A DNA stretch of 5,597 bases from Planctomycetaceae bacterium (GCA_023258825.1 JALQWE010000276.1:1-5597); one strand, 5' to 3'. Positions 1 to 5,597 are shown, counted from the first letter of the stretch. Program-made: numbers and translations. Notes: generated by a model not told the origin, from the sequence alone.

Positions 1-2343
1 ATCGGAGGCAGTGCCCATGGCGATTTCTTCACTGAAGACAATCTCGGACTCTGAACCACCCTTGAACCGCAACCGTGTGACAGCGGCCACCGAGGTGTCA
101 TTGGGATCGATCTCAATCGGCCGCACAGCGCCTGGTTCCAGAGTCACCATGCGGAGCTTGATGTTCCCGCTGCTGGCGAACGCCTTATTTACCTTCTCAC
201 GAACACGGTCTTCTGCAGTCAGCGACTGTGCTTCCTCACCGGACGCCGCATCCGCATCATGACTGTCTCGCTCTGTCGAACGCAATCGGAAATACCGACC
301 CACACCTTCCGTGTTTTCAGCGCCCACCGTCAGCCGCTCGAGGGCGAAATCGTCACCGAATTCCGCCTTCAGGGCTGCAGCCACATCATCCGTTTTCTGC
401 GGTTCTGTGGTCTGGAAGGACACCATCGTGCCCCCGGTGAAGTCGATGTCGTAATTCTTCTCACCGCGGACAAAGAACGCTCCCAGCCCGATCGCAATGA
501 TCGCGGCCGAAATCGTAAACAGCAGGTTGCGATACTTCATGAAGTCCAGATTGGTTTCGCCAATCGCCTGCATCATGCTGATGCGACGCATCCAGCCACA
601 TCGCTCGGACAGATCAAACAGCAGCCGACCCACATACAGGGCGGTAAACATGCTGATGGCCAATCCGATAAACAGCGTCACCGCAAAACCTCGGATCTGG
701 TCTGTTCCGAAGTAGAACAGCACGACGGATGTCAGCAGTGTGGTTACGTTGGAGTCAAAAATCGTGATAAAGGCTTTATCAAAGCCGTTCTGAATGGCCA
801 CACGAACACTGGATCCCTTGCCCAGTTCTTCCCGCATACGTTCGTAAATCAGAACGTTGGCATCAACGGCCATCCCGATGGTCAACACAATGCCCGCGAT
901 TCCCGGCAGCGTAAACGTGGCGTTGATCGCCACCATGGCCCCGACGGTCATGATCAGATTCAGAATCAGCGAAATGACGGCAATCAACCCCGCAAAACGG
1001 TAGTAGACAACCATAAACACAATCACCGCCAAACCACTGATGGCCGTTGCCGAAACACCCTTGTTGCGGACGTCCGCACCCAGAGTCGGGTCGACGGTGG
1101 CTTCGCTGAGCGGCTTGGGATCGATTGGAACTTCCAAAGCACCAGCATTCAGGACGGAAACCAGCTCATCAGCTTCTTCGACACTGAATCCGCCGGATCC
1201 ACCGGAGATTTGTCCACGGTTCGTAATCTGCTCACGAATCACAGGAGCACTGTCCACCGTACGGTCCAGCACAATCGCCAGTCGTCGATCAGGAACTCCG
1301 TCACGCGGAACATTGCGACCCGTCAGCTGACCGAACAAATAGGCTCCGGTCTGATCAAATGCGAAGCTGACCACAATTTCACCGCTCTGCGGATCGAATT
1401 CGCGAAACGCCGAACGCAGATACTGCCCGGTCACCTGCTCATCCTTGCTCTCAACCAGCAGCAGGTATTCTTCGGTGTCGTAGGATTCGAACTTGCCGTC
1501 CACCTGACGCTCCGCCTTAATTGGTCGGCTGATCACGTCGGCGTCCTGCAGCAACTTGGGAACCCCGTTCTTTTCAGCGGCGCGGACCCAGCGGGCTCGC
1601 ACTTCACCGTCAATAATCAATTCCTTCTGACTCAGATCCAGCTCGCGAGCAGCACGGATCATGTCCGCATCAGCCCGATTCGCCACGATGAAGAACTCAA
1701 GACTTCCCAGTCGAGTGATGCGACGCTTGATGTCGTCCACCGTCTGGGGATCTTCACCCGGAATAATTACTTCAATTCGATCGGTACCTACGGCGCGAAC
1801 GGTGACTTCTTCTGTCCCCGACTGGTTCACGCGGCGACTGACGGCACCAACCATCTGGTCCATCACCTGCGGCGTGACCTCTTTCCCTTCGCCGCGAACC
1901 TGGAACACCATGTTGGTGCCCCCGGCAAGGTCAATCCCCAACCGAAATCGCTCGGACAACGGCCGATTTTCAAGCAGTGAAGTCAGGAACGGCGAAATCC
2001 CCAGCACCAGTGTGAACAACACCAGTCCGATACGGGAGCTCCACTCAGGAACGCGCAAACCCTTTGCCAGGTAGTGTGCAGCCACGAACGGCAGCACAAT
2101 CATCCCAAGCACGACCAGGAGGTAGACAAGTTCGCTGACCCCGGAAGCGGGCGGCGCCACAACCTCGGGCGCGCTGACGATGGCATCAGAAGAAGCCGCC
2201 TCTTTCGCAGCGGATTCGGCCAATTCTTTGGAAAACGCTTCTGAAGCAGTTTCACCGGCTTTTGTCGCAGACTCCGCCACTTCCTTTCCGGCTTCCGGAG
2301 CCTGAAGGAGCAGAATCAACAGCCCTTGCAGCAACAATGACAT
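1..2343 (-). CDS. secDF: Protein translocase subunit SecDF, fused SecD-SecF (3' end beyond window)
   Basis: Membrane component of the Sec pathway: with YajC it binds SecYEG and uses the proton gradient to pull preproteins outward. The 781 visible codons are uninterrupted and run off at position 1. Seen: a hydrophobic segment at residues 2-15, an acidic Ala-rich spacer at 16-68, membrane helices near 70-92 and 104-122, and the SecD signature LGIDLAGG at 135-142. The large P1 periplasmic domain extends to about 428 and contains GGSGGFSVEEADEL (381-394). SecD helices 2-6 lie between about 430 and 576, with GMAVDANVLIYE at 490-501; its Asp494 matches the conserved proton-pathway aspartate. SecF begins near 600 with TM1 (605-625) and YDIDFTGGT (631-639), and the window ends inside the SecF periplasmic domain. 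SecF helices 2-6 are not seen. The ATG at 2343 is chosen because AGGAA lies 7 nt upstream; an in-frame TTG at 2394 is possible but less supported. The two helices before P1 and the long spacer exceed the E. coli SecD plan. Identity is near certain; the exact start is less so. Confidence 0.96.
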   Translation of the reverse strand, partial: MSLLLQGLLILLLQAPEAGKEVAESATKAGETASEAFSKELAESAAKEAASSDAIVSAPEVVAPPASGVSELVYLLVVLGMIVLPFVAAHYLAKGLRVPEWSSRIGLVLFTLVLGISPFLTSLLENRPLSERFRLGIDLAGGTNMVFQVRGEGKEVTPQVMDQMVGAVSRRVNQSGTEEVTVRAVGTDRIEVIIPGEDPQTVDDIKRRITRLGSLEFFIVANRADADMIRAARELDLSQKELIIDGEVRARWVRAAEKNGVPKLLQDADVISRPIKAERQVDGKFESYDTEEYLLLVESKDEQVTGQYLRSAFREFDPQSGEIVVSFAFDQTGAYLFGQLTGRNVPRDGVPDRRLAIVLDRTVDSAPVIREQITNRGQISGGSGGFSVEEADELVSVLNAGALEVPIDPKPLSEATVDPTLGADVRNKGVSATAISGLAVIVFMVVYYRFAGLIAVISLILNLIMTVGAMVAINATFTLPGIAGIVLTIGMAVDANVLIYERMREELGKGSSVRVAIQNGFDKAFITIFDSNVTTLLTSVVLFYFGTDQIRGFAVTLFIGLAISMFTALYVGRLLFDLSERCGWMRRISMMQAIGETNLDFMKYRNLLFTISAAIIAIGLGAFFVRGEKNYDIDFTGGTMVSFQTTEPQKTDDVAAALKAEFGDDFALERLTVGAENTEGVGRYFRLRSTERDSHDADAASGEEAQSLTAEDRVREKVNKAFASSGNIKLRMVTLEPGAVRPIEIDPNDTSVAAVTRLRFKGGSESEIVFSEEIAMGTASD

Positions 2344-2350
2344 CAGTGGG

Positions 2351-2355
2351 TTCCT
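2351..2355 (-). promoter_or_regulatory. Ribosome binding site of secDF
   Basis: AGGAA on the minus strand, 7 nt before the ATG at 2343. This spacing favours the ATG over the upstream in-frame TTG at 2394 as the translation start. Confidence 0.6.
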
Positions 2356-2424
2356 GAGGGAAATCGTCGGATCTGAGGCGATCGTGACGTTCAATAGGAG
2401 AATGTGATCAGAAAACGATGCGTA

Positions 2425-2454
2425 TATGTACCGAAATGCGGGACTTCATGACAA
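2425..2454 (-). promoter_or_regulatory. Weak sigma70-like promoter candidate for secDF
   Basis: On the minus strand TTGTCA (2454-2449) matches the -35 consensus at five of six positions. It is followed after 18 nt by TACATA (2430-2425), a poor -10 with three matches, overlapping a TATA-containing stretch. Transcription from here would give a leader of about 75 nt before the secDF ATG. This is sequence resemblance only, and in a stretch this size such a match can occur by chance. Confidence 0.2.
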
Positions 2455-2483
2455 TTCCAGGAGCCCGCACTGTCCACAATCCG

Positions 2484-2493
2484 GGAAATTTCC
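2484..2493. repeat. 10-bp perfect palindrome GGAAATTTCC
   Basis: GGAAATTTCC reads the same on both strands and lies about 140 bp upstream of the secDF ATG, just upstream of the weak promoter candidate. It has the symmetry of a dimeric regulator site, but I recognise no specific regulator, and a single 10-bp palindrome can arise by chance. Confidence 0.3.
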
Positions 2494-2522
2494 GTGTTTT
2501 AAGCGCCGGTGGCAGGGACGGA

Positions 2523-2563
2523 AGGACGGGAAAGCTGTGTTTTTTCCGCCATTCACCCGTCCT
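2523..2563. repeat. 8-bp perfect inverted repeat in the yajC-secDF gap
   Basis: AGGACGGG at 2523-2530 is exactly complementary in inverted orientation to CCCGTCCT at 2556-2563, with a 25-nt spacer that includes a run of six T on the plus strand. As RNA it could form a GC-rich stem with a large loop. No T-run follows the stem on the minus strand, so it is not a standard terminator. It might be a leader structure or a regulator-binding pair; the function is unknown. Confidence 0.4.
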
Positions 2564-2648
2564 GGTCAGTGTCGAGGGCGTGATTTCGGACCTCAGCCCA
2601 CCATGCCCACAGTCACCGCAAATCGCCCAAAATGGGTCGATCAGAAAG

Positions 2649-2709
2649 CCGACTGCCCGCCTGACGGGCGACCGACTCGCACAGCCAACCGACTTTACAA
2701 GGCACGACT
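2649..2709. repeat. Cluster of CCGACT hexamers
   Basis: CCGACT occurs at 2649-2654, 2672-2677 and 2689-2694, with a one-mismatch copy (ACGACT) at 2704-2709. All are in the same orientation, at start-to-start spacings of 23, 17 and 15 nt. On the transcribed strand the motif reads AGTCGG. The spacings are irregular, so this is neither a clean tandem array nor a CRISPR. It might be a multi-site binding region or chance enrichment. Confidence 0.35.
2655..2669 (-). other. Small GC-rich hairpin downstream of yajC
   Basis: GCCCG at 2655-2659 pairs with CGGGC at 2665-2669 around a 5-nt loop, about 90 nt past the yajC stop. The downstream minus-strand sequence has only a short T-containing patch, so a role as the yajC terminator is possible but poorly supported. 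Confidence 0.25.
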
Positions 2710-2756
2710 TGCCCCCCGTTAAAGCAGCAGGCCTTTCCCGGGGAATCCGCACGGCA

Positions 2757-3293
2757 TCAGGTCGCCGGCGTCTCGGTCTTGTCTTCCAGCAGCCCGTGAA
2801 TCGCGCTGCGAAGAAAGCGAATTCGCGTGGAATCATCGACTTTCAGAGTCACGAACCGGTTGTCCGCAGACAGGTCGGCAATCGTCCCGATGATTCCCCC
2901 CGTTGTGACGACCCGGTCGTTTTTCTTCAACGCGTTGAGCGTTTCCTGCCGCCGCTTTTGCTCGCGCTGCTGAGGGCGCAGCAGAATCAGATAAAACATC
3001 GCCGCAATGAAAATCAAGGGCAGGAACTGGGTCAGCGTCGGAGTTTCGTCGGGGCGGGGCTTTGCCGGTGCTTTTCCAGCAGCTGCCGGACTGCTGTCGG
3101 TTTTCCCCGAATCAGACTCAGCCTGCGCCGGGGCTGCCTGCGTCGCTGCCTTTTCTTCCACAGCAGCAGCAGGAGCTGCCGCGGCCTGAGATTCTGCGGC
3201 AGCGGCAGGGGTTTCGGACGCCTGCTGAAGTCCCCCGCAAACAAGCTCTATCGCCAGCCCCAGAAGACCAGCCAGAATGGACGATGCCCCCAC
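2757..3293 (-). CDS. yajC: Sec translocon accessory protein YajC with long N-terminal extension
   Basis: Small inner-membrane partner of SecDF. From the GTG at 3293 the product is 178 residues, against roughly 110 in E. coli. The C-terminal half is the recognisable family domain: a membrane helix at about 87-105 (FLPLIFIAAMFYLILL), the basic RPQQREQKRR at 106-115, then a cytoplasmic domain with NDRVVTTGGIIGTI (125-138). The N-terminal half is unusual: a hydrophobic segment at about 3-17, then a low-complexity spacer of some 65 residues rich in Ala, Pro, Glu and Lys. LVCG near 17-20 resembles a lipobox only loosely, because the residue before Cys is Val. The GTG is preferred because GAGGGG lies 7 nt upstream. 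An in-frame TTG at 3308, directly after a TAG, would add five residues including one Arg and cannot be excluded. The gene lies between tgt and secDF on the same strand, the usual context. Confidence 0.93.
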   Translation of the reverse strand: MGASSILAGLLGLAIELVCGGLQQASETPAAAAESQAAAAPAAAVEEKAATQAAPAQAESDSGKTDSSPAAAGKAPAKPRPDETPTLTQFLPLIFIAAMFYLILLRPQQREQKRRQETLNALKKNDRVVTTGGIIGTIADLSADNRFVTLKVDDSTRIRFLRSAIHGLLEDKTETPAT

Positions 3294-3300
3294 GTAGATT

Positions 3301-3306
3301 CCCCTC
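3301..3306 (-). promoter_or_regulatory. Ribosome binding site favouring the GTG start of yajC
   Basis: GAGGGG on the minus strand, 7 nt before the GTG at 3293. It overlaps the alternative TTG codon at 3308-3306. The TTG has only a weaker GGAAG about 9 nt upstream, so the GTG is the better-supported start. Confidence 0.5.
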
Positions 3307-3365
3307 AACTAGACAGTCTTCCAGATCACCCAACACAACCACGCTGCCGGCTGGCCGTCACATCA

Positions 3366-3403
3366 ACAGGCATCTGGCGCCGAATCGCTGCCAGTCACCC
3401 TGT
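3366..3403 (-). other. Two-tier stem-loop in the tgt-yajC spacer
   Basis: On the transcribed strand ACAGG (3403-3399) can pair with CCTGT (3370-3366), and inside it CTGGC (3394-3390) with GCCAG (3378-3374). Internal bulges of 4 and 3 nt separate the tiers and the apical loop is 11 nt. It ends about 72 nt before the yajC GTG. It directly follows, and shares one base with, the hairpin at 3403-3419. No function is recognised; it fits a structured intercistronic RNA. Confidence 0.4.
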
Positions 3404-3419
3404 CCTGCGGCCCGCAGGA
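3403..3419 (-). terminator. Strong GC-rich hairpin after tgt, lacking a U-tract
   Basis: TCCTGCG-GGC-CGCAGGA on the minus strand is a perfect 7-bp stem with a 3-nt loop, beginning 24 nt past the tgt stop codon. The position suits a terminator or an RNA-stabilising 3' structure. The following sequence is ACAGGGTGACTGG, with no T-run, so classical intrinsic termination is doubtful. Partial attenuation, protection of the tgt 3' end, or a processing site are alternatives. The hairpin itself is clear; its role is inferred. Confidence 0.4.
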
Positions 3420-3443
3420 TACCCCAGCGCAGAACCCGATAGT

Positions 3444-4562
3444 TTACGGAGCCCCGGCCCAGCGGGCAAGCAGGTTCACCCGAAACTCCCCCAAACGTCC
3501 CTCAATCACCGCCGCTCGCAGCTGGCGAACCAGTGTCTGATAGTAGGTGATATTGTGCAGCGACAGCAGAATCGGGCCAAGCATCTCTTTGGCCACAAAC
3601 AGATGTCGCAGATACGATCGTGTGTAGCGAGTACAGGCGATGCATGGACATTCCGGGTCCAGTGGAGTCAGGTCCCGCTGGTGCGCCGCATTCCGCAGCC
3701 GGACCGGTCCGGCACTGGTGAACGCCATGGCATTGCGACCGTTTCGAGTGGGCATGACACAGTCAAACATGTCGATGCCGCGACAGACCGCTTCGAGAAT
3801 GTCTTCCGGCCGTCCCACTCCCATCAGATACCTCGGCTTCGCTGCCGGCAGGATTGGCACGGTGCAGTCCAGAGTCGCGTACATGCTGGCCGGCGGTTCG
3901 CCCACGCTGAGCCCTCCGACGGCATAACCAGGAAAGTTCAGGGCCAGCAGTCCCTCGGCCGAACGTCGTCGCAATTCCGGGTGCACGCCCCCCTGCACAA
4001 TTCCAAATAAGGCCTGATCTTTTCGGGTTTGTGCCGCGAGACAGCGTTCGGCCCAACGCGTTGTCCGATCCACCGCCTTACGAATCTTCTCAGGTGTTTC
4101 ACCGGCCGGCGGACACTCGTCCAGACACATGATACAGTCTGCCCCAAGGTCCTCCTGAATCTGTATGGCACGCTCCGGAGTCAATTCGAGGAGATTTCCG
4201 TCGATGTGTGATCGAAATACAATGCGATCATCATCCAGCTTTCGAAGGTCCGCCAGACTGAACACCTGAAATCCGCCACTGTCTGTGAGGATGGGTCCGT
4301 CCCAGTCCATAAATCGATGCAGGCCACCATGTTCCGCAACGATCTTTTCACCCGGACGCAGTGCCAGGTGGTAGGTGTTCGCCAGCACCATCTGCGCCCC
4401 GGACTGTTTCAACTGAGCTGGCAGCAGTCCCTTGACTGTTCCCAGAGTCCCCACCGGCATGAACGCGGGGGTTTCCAGAACACCATGTGGTGTCTGCAGG
4501 CGTCCGGCGCGGCCGCTGGTTGAAGAATCCACAGCGTCCAGATGAAATGCAAATGAGCTCAT
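3444..4562 (-). CDS. tgt: Queuine tRNA-ribosyltransferase (tRNA-guanine transglycosylase)
   Basis: Cytoplasmic enzyme that exchanges guanine 34 of tRNA-Asp, -Asn, -His and -Tyr for preQ1, a step in queuosine synthesis. The 372-residue product is of normal bacterial length. Visible: TDSGGFQVFS at 93-102 with Asp94, the general acid/base position; DECPP at 148-152 with Asp148 and Cys150 in the preQ1 pocket; GIVQGG at 187-192 with Gln190; GGLSVGE at 216-222; and FDCVMPTRNGRN at 266-277 with nucleophile Asp267. The zinc site is CPCIAC (Cys305, Cys307, Cys310) plus His336 in SLHN. All key residues are present, so the enzyme should be active, and the pocket looks like the bacterial preQ1 type. The ATG at 4562 is fixed by an in-frame TGA two codons upstream; its ribosome binding site is weak (GGGA about 12 nt away). 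The adjacent queA of the E. coli operon is absent here. Confidence 0.98.
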   Translation of the reverse strand: MSSFAFHLDAVDSSTSGRAGRLQTPHGVLETPAFMPVGTLGTVKGLLPAQLKQSGAQMVLANTYHLALRPGEKIVAEHGGLHRFMDWDGPILTDSGGFQVFSLADLRKLDDDRIVFRSHIDGNLLELTPERAIQIQEDLGADCIMCLDECPPAGETPEKIRKAVDRTTRWAERCLAAQTRKDQALFGIVQGGVHPELRRRSAEGLLALNFPGYAVGGLSVGEPPASMYATLDCTVPILPAAKPRYLMGVGRPEDILEAVCRGIDMFDCVMPTRNGRNAMAFTSAGPVRLRNAAHQRDLTPLDPECPCIACTRYTRSYLRHLFVAKEMLGPILLSLHNITYYQTLVRQLRAAVIEGRLGEFRVNLLARWAGAP

Positions 4563-4795
4563 AGATCAAATGTGTCCCGGACGCAGAATCAACCGGAAGT
4601 GCACCAGTGATTCTCAGACGTCAGATAAACGGTCGCATCGTCCGCAGCTGGGCCCCCGGCAGCAACTCCTCCGCCACTCGCCTTAACCCACCCGGCCAAG
4701 GCCATCTGCATCGCAGGATACATCTCGCCGAAGCCCCCACCGCGTCTCCCCGGCCACCGCCAGAATTCAGGGCAGGAAACGCTGCGAGGCCGCCA
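4563..4795. other. 233-nt spacer upstream of tgt
   Basis: No convincing gene or RNA is seen. A 61-codon minus-strand frame (4806-4621) from a TTG overlapping the end of the upstream gene has Gly/Arg-rich composition and no family resemblance, so it is not called. I found no good -35/-10 pair for tgt. The length suggests tgt may be transcribed separately from the upstream peptidase gene, but the promoter cannot be placed. Confidence 0.5.
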
Positions 4796-5597
4796 TTATG
4801 GTGCAATCACCGCCAGCGTCCAGTCGGAAGTATCGCCGCAGCGGATTTCCATTTCCAGTGGCTCCACCCCGCTCCGGAAAACCAGAAATGCGGTGCCATG
4901 AATCCGATGCAGATCGGAATGCTCAGGCGTCAGCCACAGATCCTGTGTCCCGGCTTCCGCCACCCGCAAGCGTGATTCCTGCTGGCTCCACAGTTCGAGG
5001 GCTGACAGCAGAGGCATGCCGAGGCAGGACTCCAGCACGTCGTCGAAATCCCGACTCCCCATGATCAGATCACCCAGTGCCACATCAGATCGCTGCATGG
5101 CGTCCAGAAACCGAACGGCGGCGACCCGAGCCCCGCCGCGGCAACCCGCCTGAGTCAGTGTTCGCGGATTCGCAAACACCGGCGCACTTCCGGGCTGCTG
5201 CTGGTACATCCGAATTCGCTGTTCGAAAAGACAACAGGGTCCGACCAGGCGATGCTCCACACGATGCGCCACCGCTTCATGAAACCAACCGGGAATTTCC
5301 AACTCCGGCAGCCCCGCCTTGCGACGCTCAACAAGCCGGGAATACATGGCCGCATGTGTGAACTCATGGGCCAGCAAACCTGCCAGCTCCCGCCCTGACA
5401 AACGCTGAGAGCCGTCACGATCCAGATACACGATGTCGCCGCCCAGCCCTGTCCGTGGGTCCAGAAAATCGCCTTCCCGAACACAACCCCGAACTGGAAT
5501 CGCCCCCCGAGTCCGCTCCTGTTCCAGGGGCGTCAGCACAATCGTCAGTCGTCCATCCCCATCCACATCGCCAATCGCACCGGCCTCCCGCTCCACC
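4796..5597 (-). CDS. Probable HExxH zinc metallopeptidase (5' end beyond window)
   Basis: The last 266 codons of a gene entering from beyond the right edge; the GTG at 5596 need not be its start. Numbering from that codon, there is an acidic DVDGDG at 10-15 that resembles a calcium-binding loop, then DIVYLDRDG at 54-62. The zinc motif HEFTH follows at 77-81 (His77, catalytic Glu78, His81). GWFHEAVAH at 103-111 places Glu107 as a likely third zinc ligand, 25 residues after the motif. This order (acidic Asp-rich loop, HExxH, then W-x-x-E) resembles gluzincins of the M30/hyicolysin type, but I assign no family firmly. Six cysteines (38, 121, 122, 152, 191, 253) would suit an exported protein with disulfides; the signal peptide, if any, lies outside. 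The remainder, to 266, shows no motif I recognise. It shares the strand of tgt but is 233 nt away, so a functional link is not implied. Confidence 0.75.
   Translation of the reverse strand, partial: VEREAGAIGDVDGDGRLTIVLTPLEQERTRGAIPVRGCVREGDFLDPRTGLGGDIVYLDRDGSQRLSGRELAGLLAHEFTHAAMYSRLVERRKAGLPELEIPGWFHEAVAHRVEHRLVGPCCLFEQRIRMYQQQPGSAPVFANPRTLTQAGCRGGARVAAVRFLDAMQRSDVALGDLIMGSRDFDDVLESCLGMPLLSALELWSQQESRLRVAEAGTQDLWLTPEHSDLHRIHGTAFLVFRSGVEPLEMEIRCGDTSDWTLAVIAP

Larger units (their letters stand above)
2344..2756. other. 413-nt gap between yajC and secDF, no convincing gene
   Basis: This is an unusually wide gap inside what is normally a tight yajC-secDF pair. A minus-strand frame is open from 2836 (inside yajC) to a stop at 2408, but its translation is Arg/Pro-rich, resembles no known family, lacks a clear ribosome binding site and has no signal sequence, so it is not called a gene. 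No tRNA-like cloverleaf or clear intrinsic terminator (stable hairpin followed by a T-run) was seen. The gap holds the small repeats listed separately: an 8-bp inverted repeat, a 10-bp palindrome, a 5-bp hairpin, a CCGACT cluster and a weak promoter-like pair. It could be an untranslated leader of secDF, a separate promoter region, or simply loosely packed DNA. Confidence 0.7.

Noticed and set aside
259..1980. 573-codon open frame on the plus strand
   Set aside because: It lies wholly antisense to secDF, whose translation shows clear SecD and SecF motifs. The plus-strand product is rich in His, Gln, Arg and Asn, has no recognisable domain, and is a mirror of the coding strand's codon bias.
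2408..2836. 142-codon minus-strand frame overlapping the end of yajC, considered as a secDF leader or arrest peptide
   Set aside because: Its start is inside yajC in another frame, no good ribosome binding site precedes it, the product is Arg/Pro-rich without a signal sequence or membrane helix, and a gap of this GC content can stay open by chance.
3118..3244. Repeat-like GCAGCAGC-type stretch inside yajC, considered as a simple-sequence repeat
   Set aside because: It is explained by the Ala-rich spacer encoded there (Ala codons GCN in several forms) and is not an exact tandem array.
3288..3293. YajC as a lipoprotein, from LVCG after the first hydrophobic segment
   Set aside because: The residue before Cys is Val rather than Gly, Ala or Ser, and there is no basic n-region from the preferred start, so the lipobox is poor.
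2418..4010. 530-codon open frame on the plus strand across yajC and half of tgt
   Set aside because: It is antisense to two well-supported genes, and its Arg/Ser/Pro-rich translation shows no family resemblance.
4621..4806. 61-codon minus-strand frame between the peptidase gene and tgt
   Set aside because: TTG start overlapping the upstream stop codon, Gly/Arg-rich composition and no recognisable feature.

Overview
The window is a 5.6-kb stretch of moderately GC-rich bacterial DNA in which every credible gene lies on the minus strand. Read in the direction of transcription (high to low coordinates), the order is: the 3' part of a gene for a probable zinc metallopeptidase (4796-5597, runs off the window), tgt for tRNA-guanine transglycosylase (3444-4562), yajC (2757-3293) and a fused secDF gene (1-2343, runs off the window at position 1). 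The order tgt-yajC-secDF is the widely conserved bacterial Sec-accessory arrangement. The fused SecDF, the Ala/Pro/Glu-rich extension on YajC and a planctomycete-like metallopeptidase suggest a member of Planctomycetota or a related PVC-group bacterium. That assignment is inference from gene style; no rRNA or other marker is present.

Region by region: 1-2343 encodes 781 residues of SecDF. It has an N-terminal hydrophobic segment, an acidic Ala-rich spacer, an extra membrane helix, the complete SecD part, SecF TM1, and most or all of an enlarged SecF periplasmic domain. 2344-2756 is a 413-nt gap with no convincing gene; it holds short inverted repeats, a 10-bp palindrome, a small cluster of CCGACT hexamers and a weak promoter-like element. 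2757-3293 is yajC. 3294-3443 is a short spacer that can fold into two adjacent hairpins on the transcribed strand. 3444-4562 is a full-length tgt with all catalytic and zinc residues visible. 4563-4795 is a 233-nt spacer with nothing convincing in it. 4796-5597 is the HExxH protein.

Functionally, SecDF and YajC form the accessory complex that binds the SecYEG channel and uses the proton gradient to help pull proteins across the membrane. Tgt installs preQ1 in the wobble position of GUN-anticodon tRNAs; its link to the Sec genes is by conserved neighbourhood, not biochemistry. I found no mobile element, CRISPR array, tRNA, rRNA or defence system. The most notable points are the matching N-terminal architectures of YajC and SecDF, the enlarged SecF periplasmic domain, the structured tgt-yajC spacer and the large gap just upstream of secDF.
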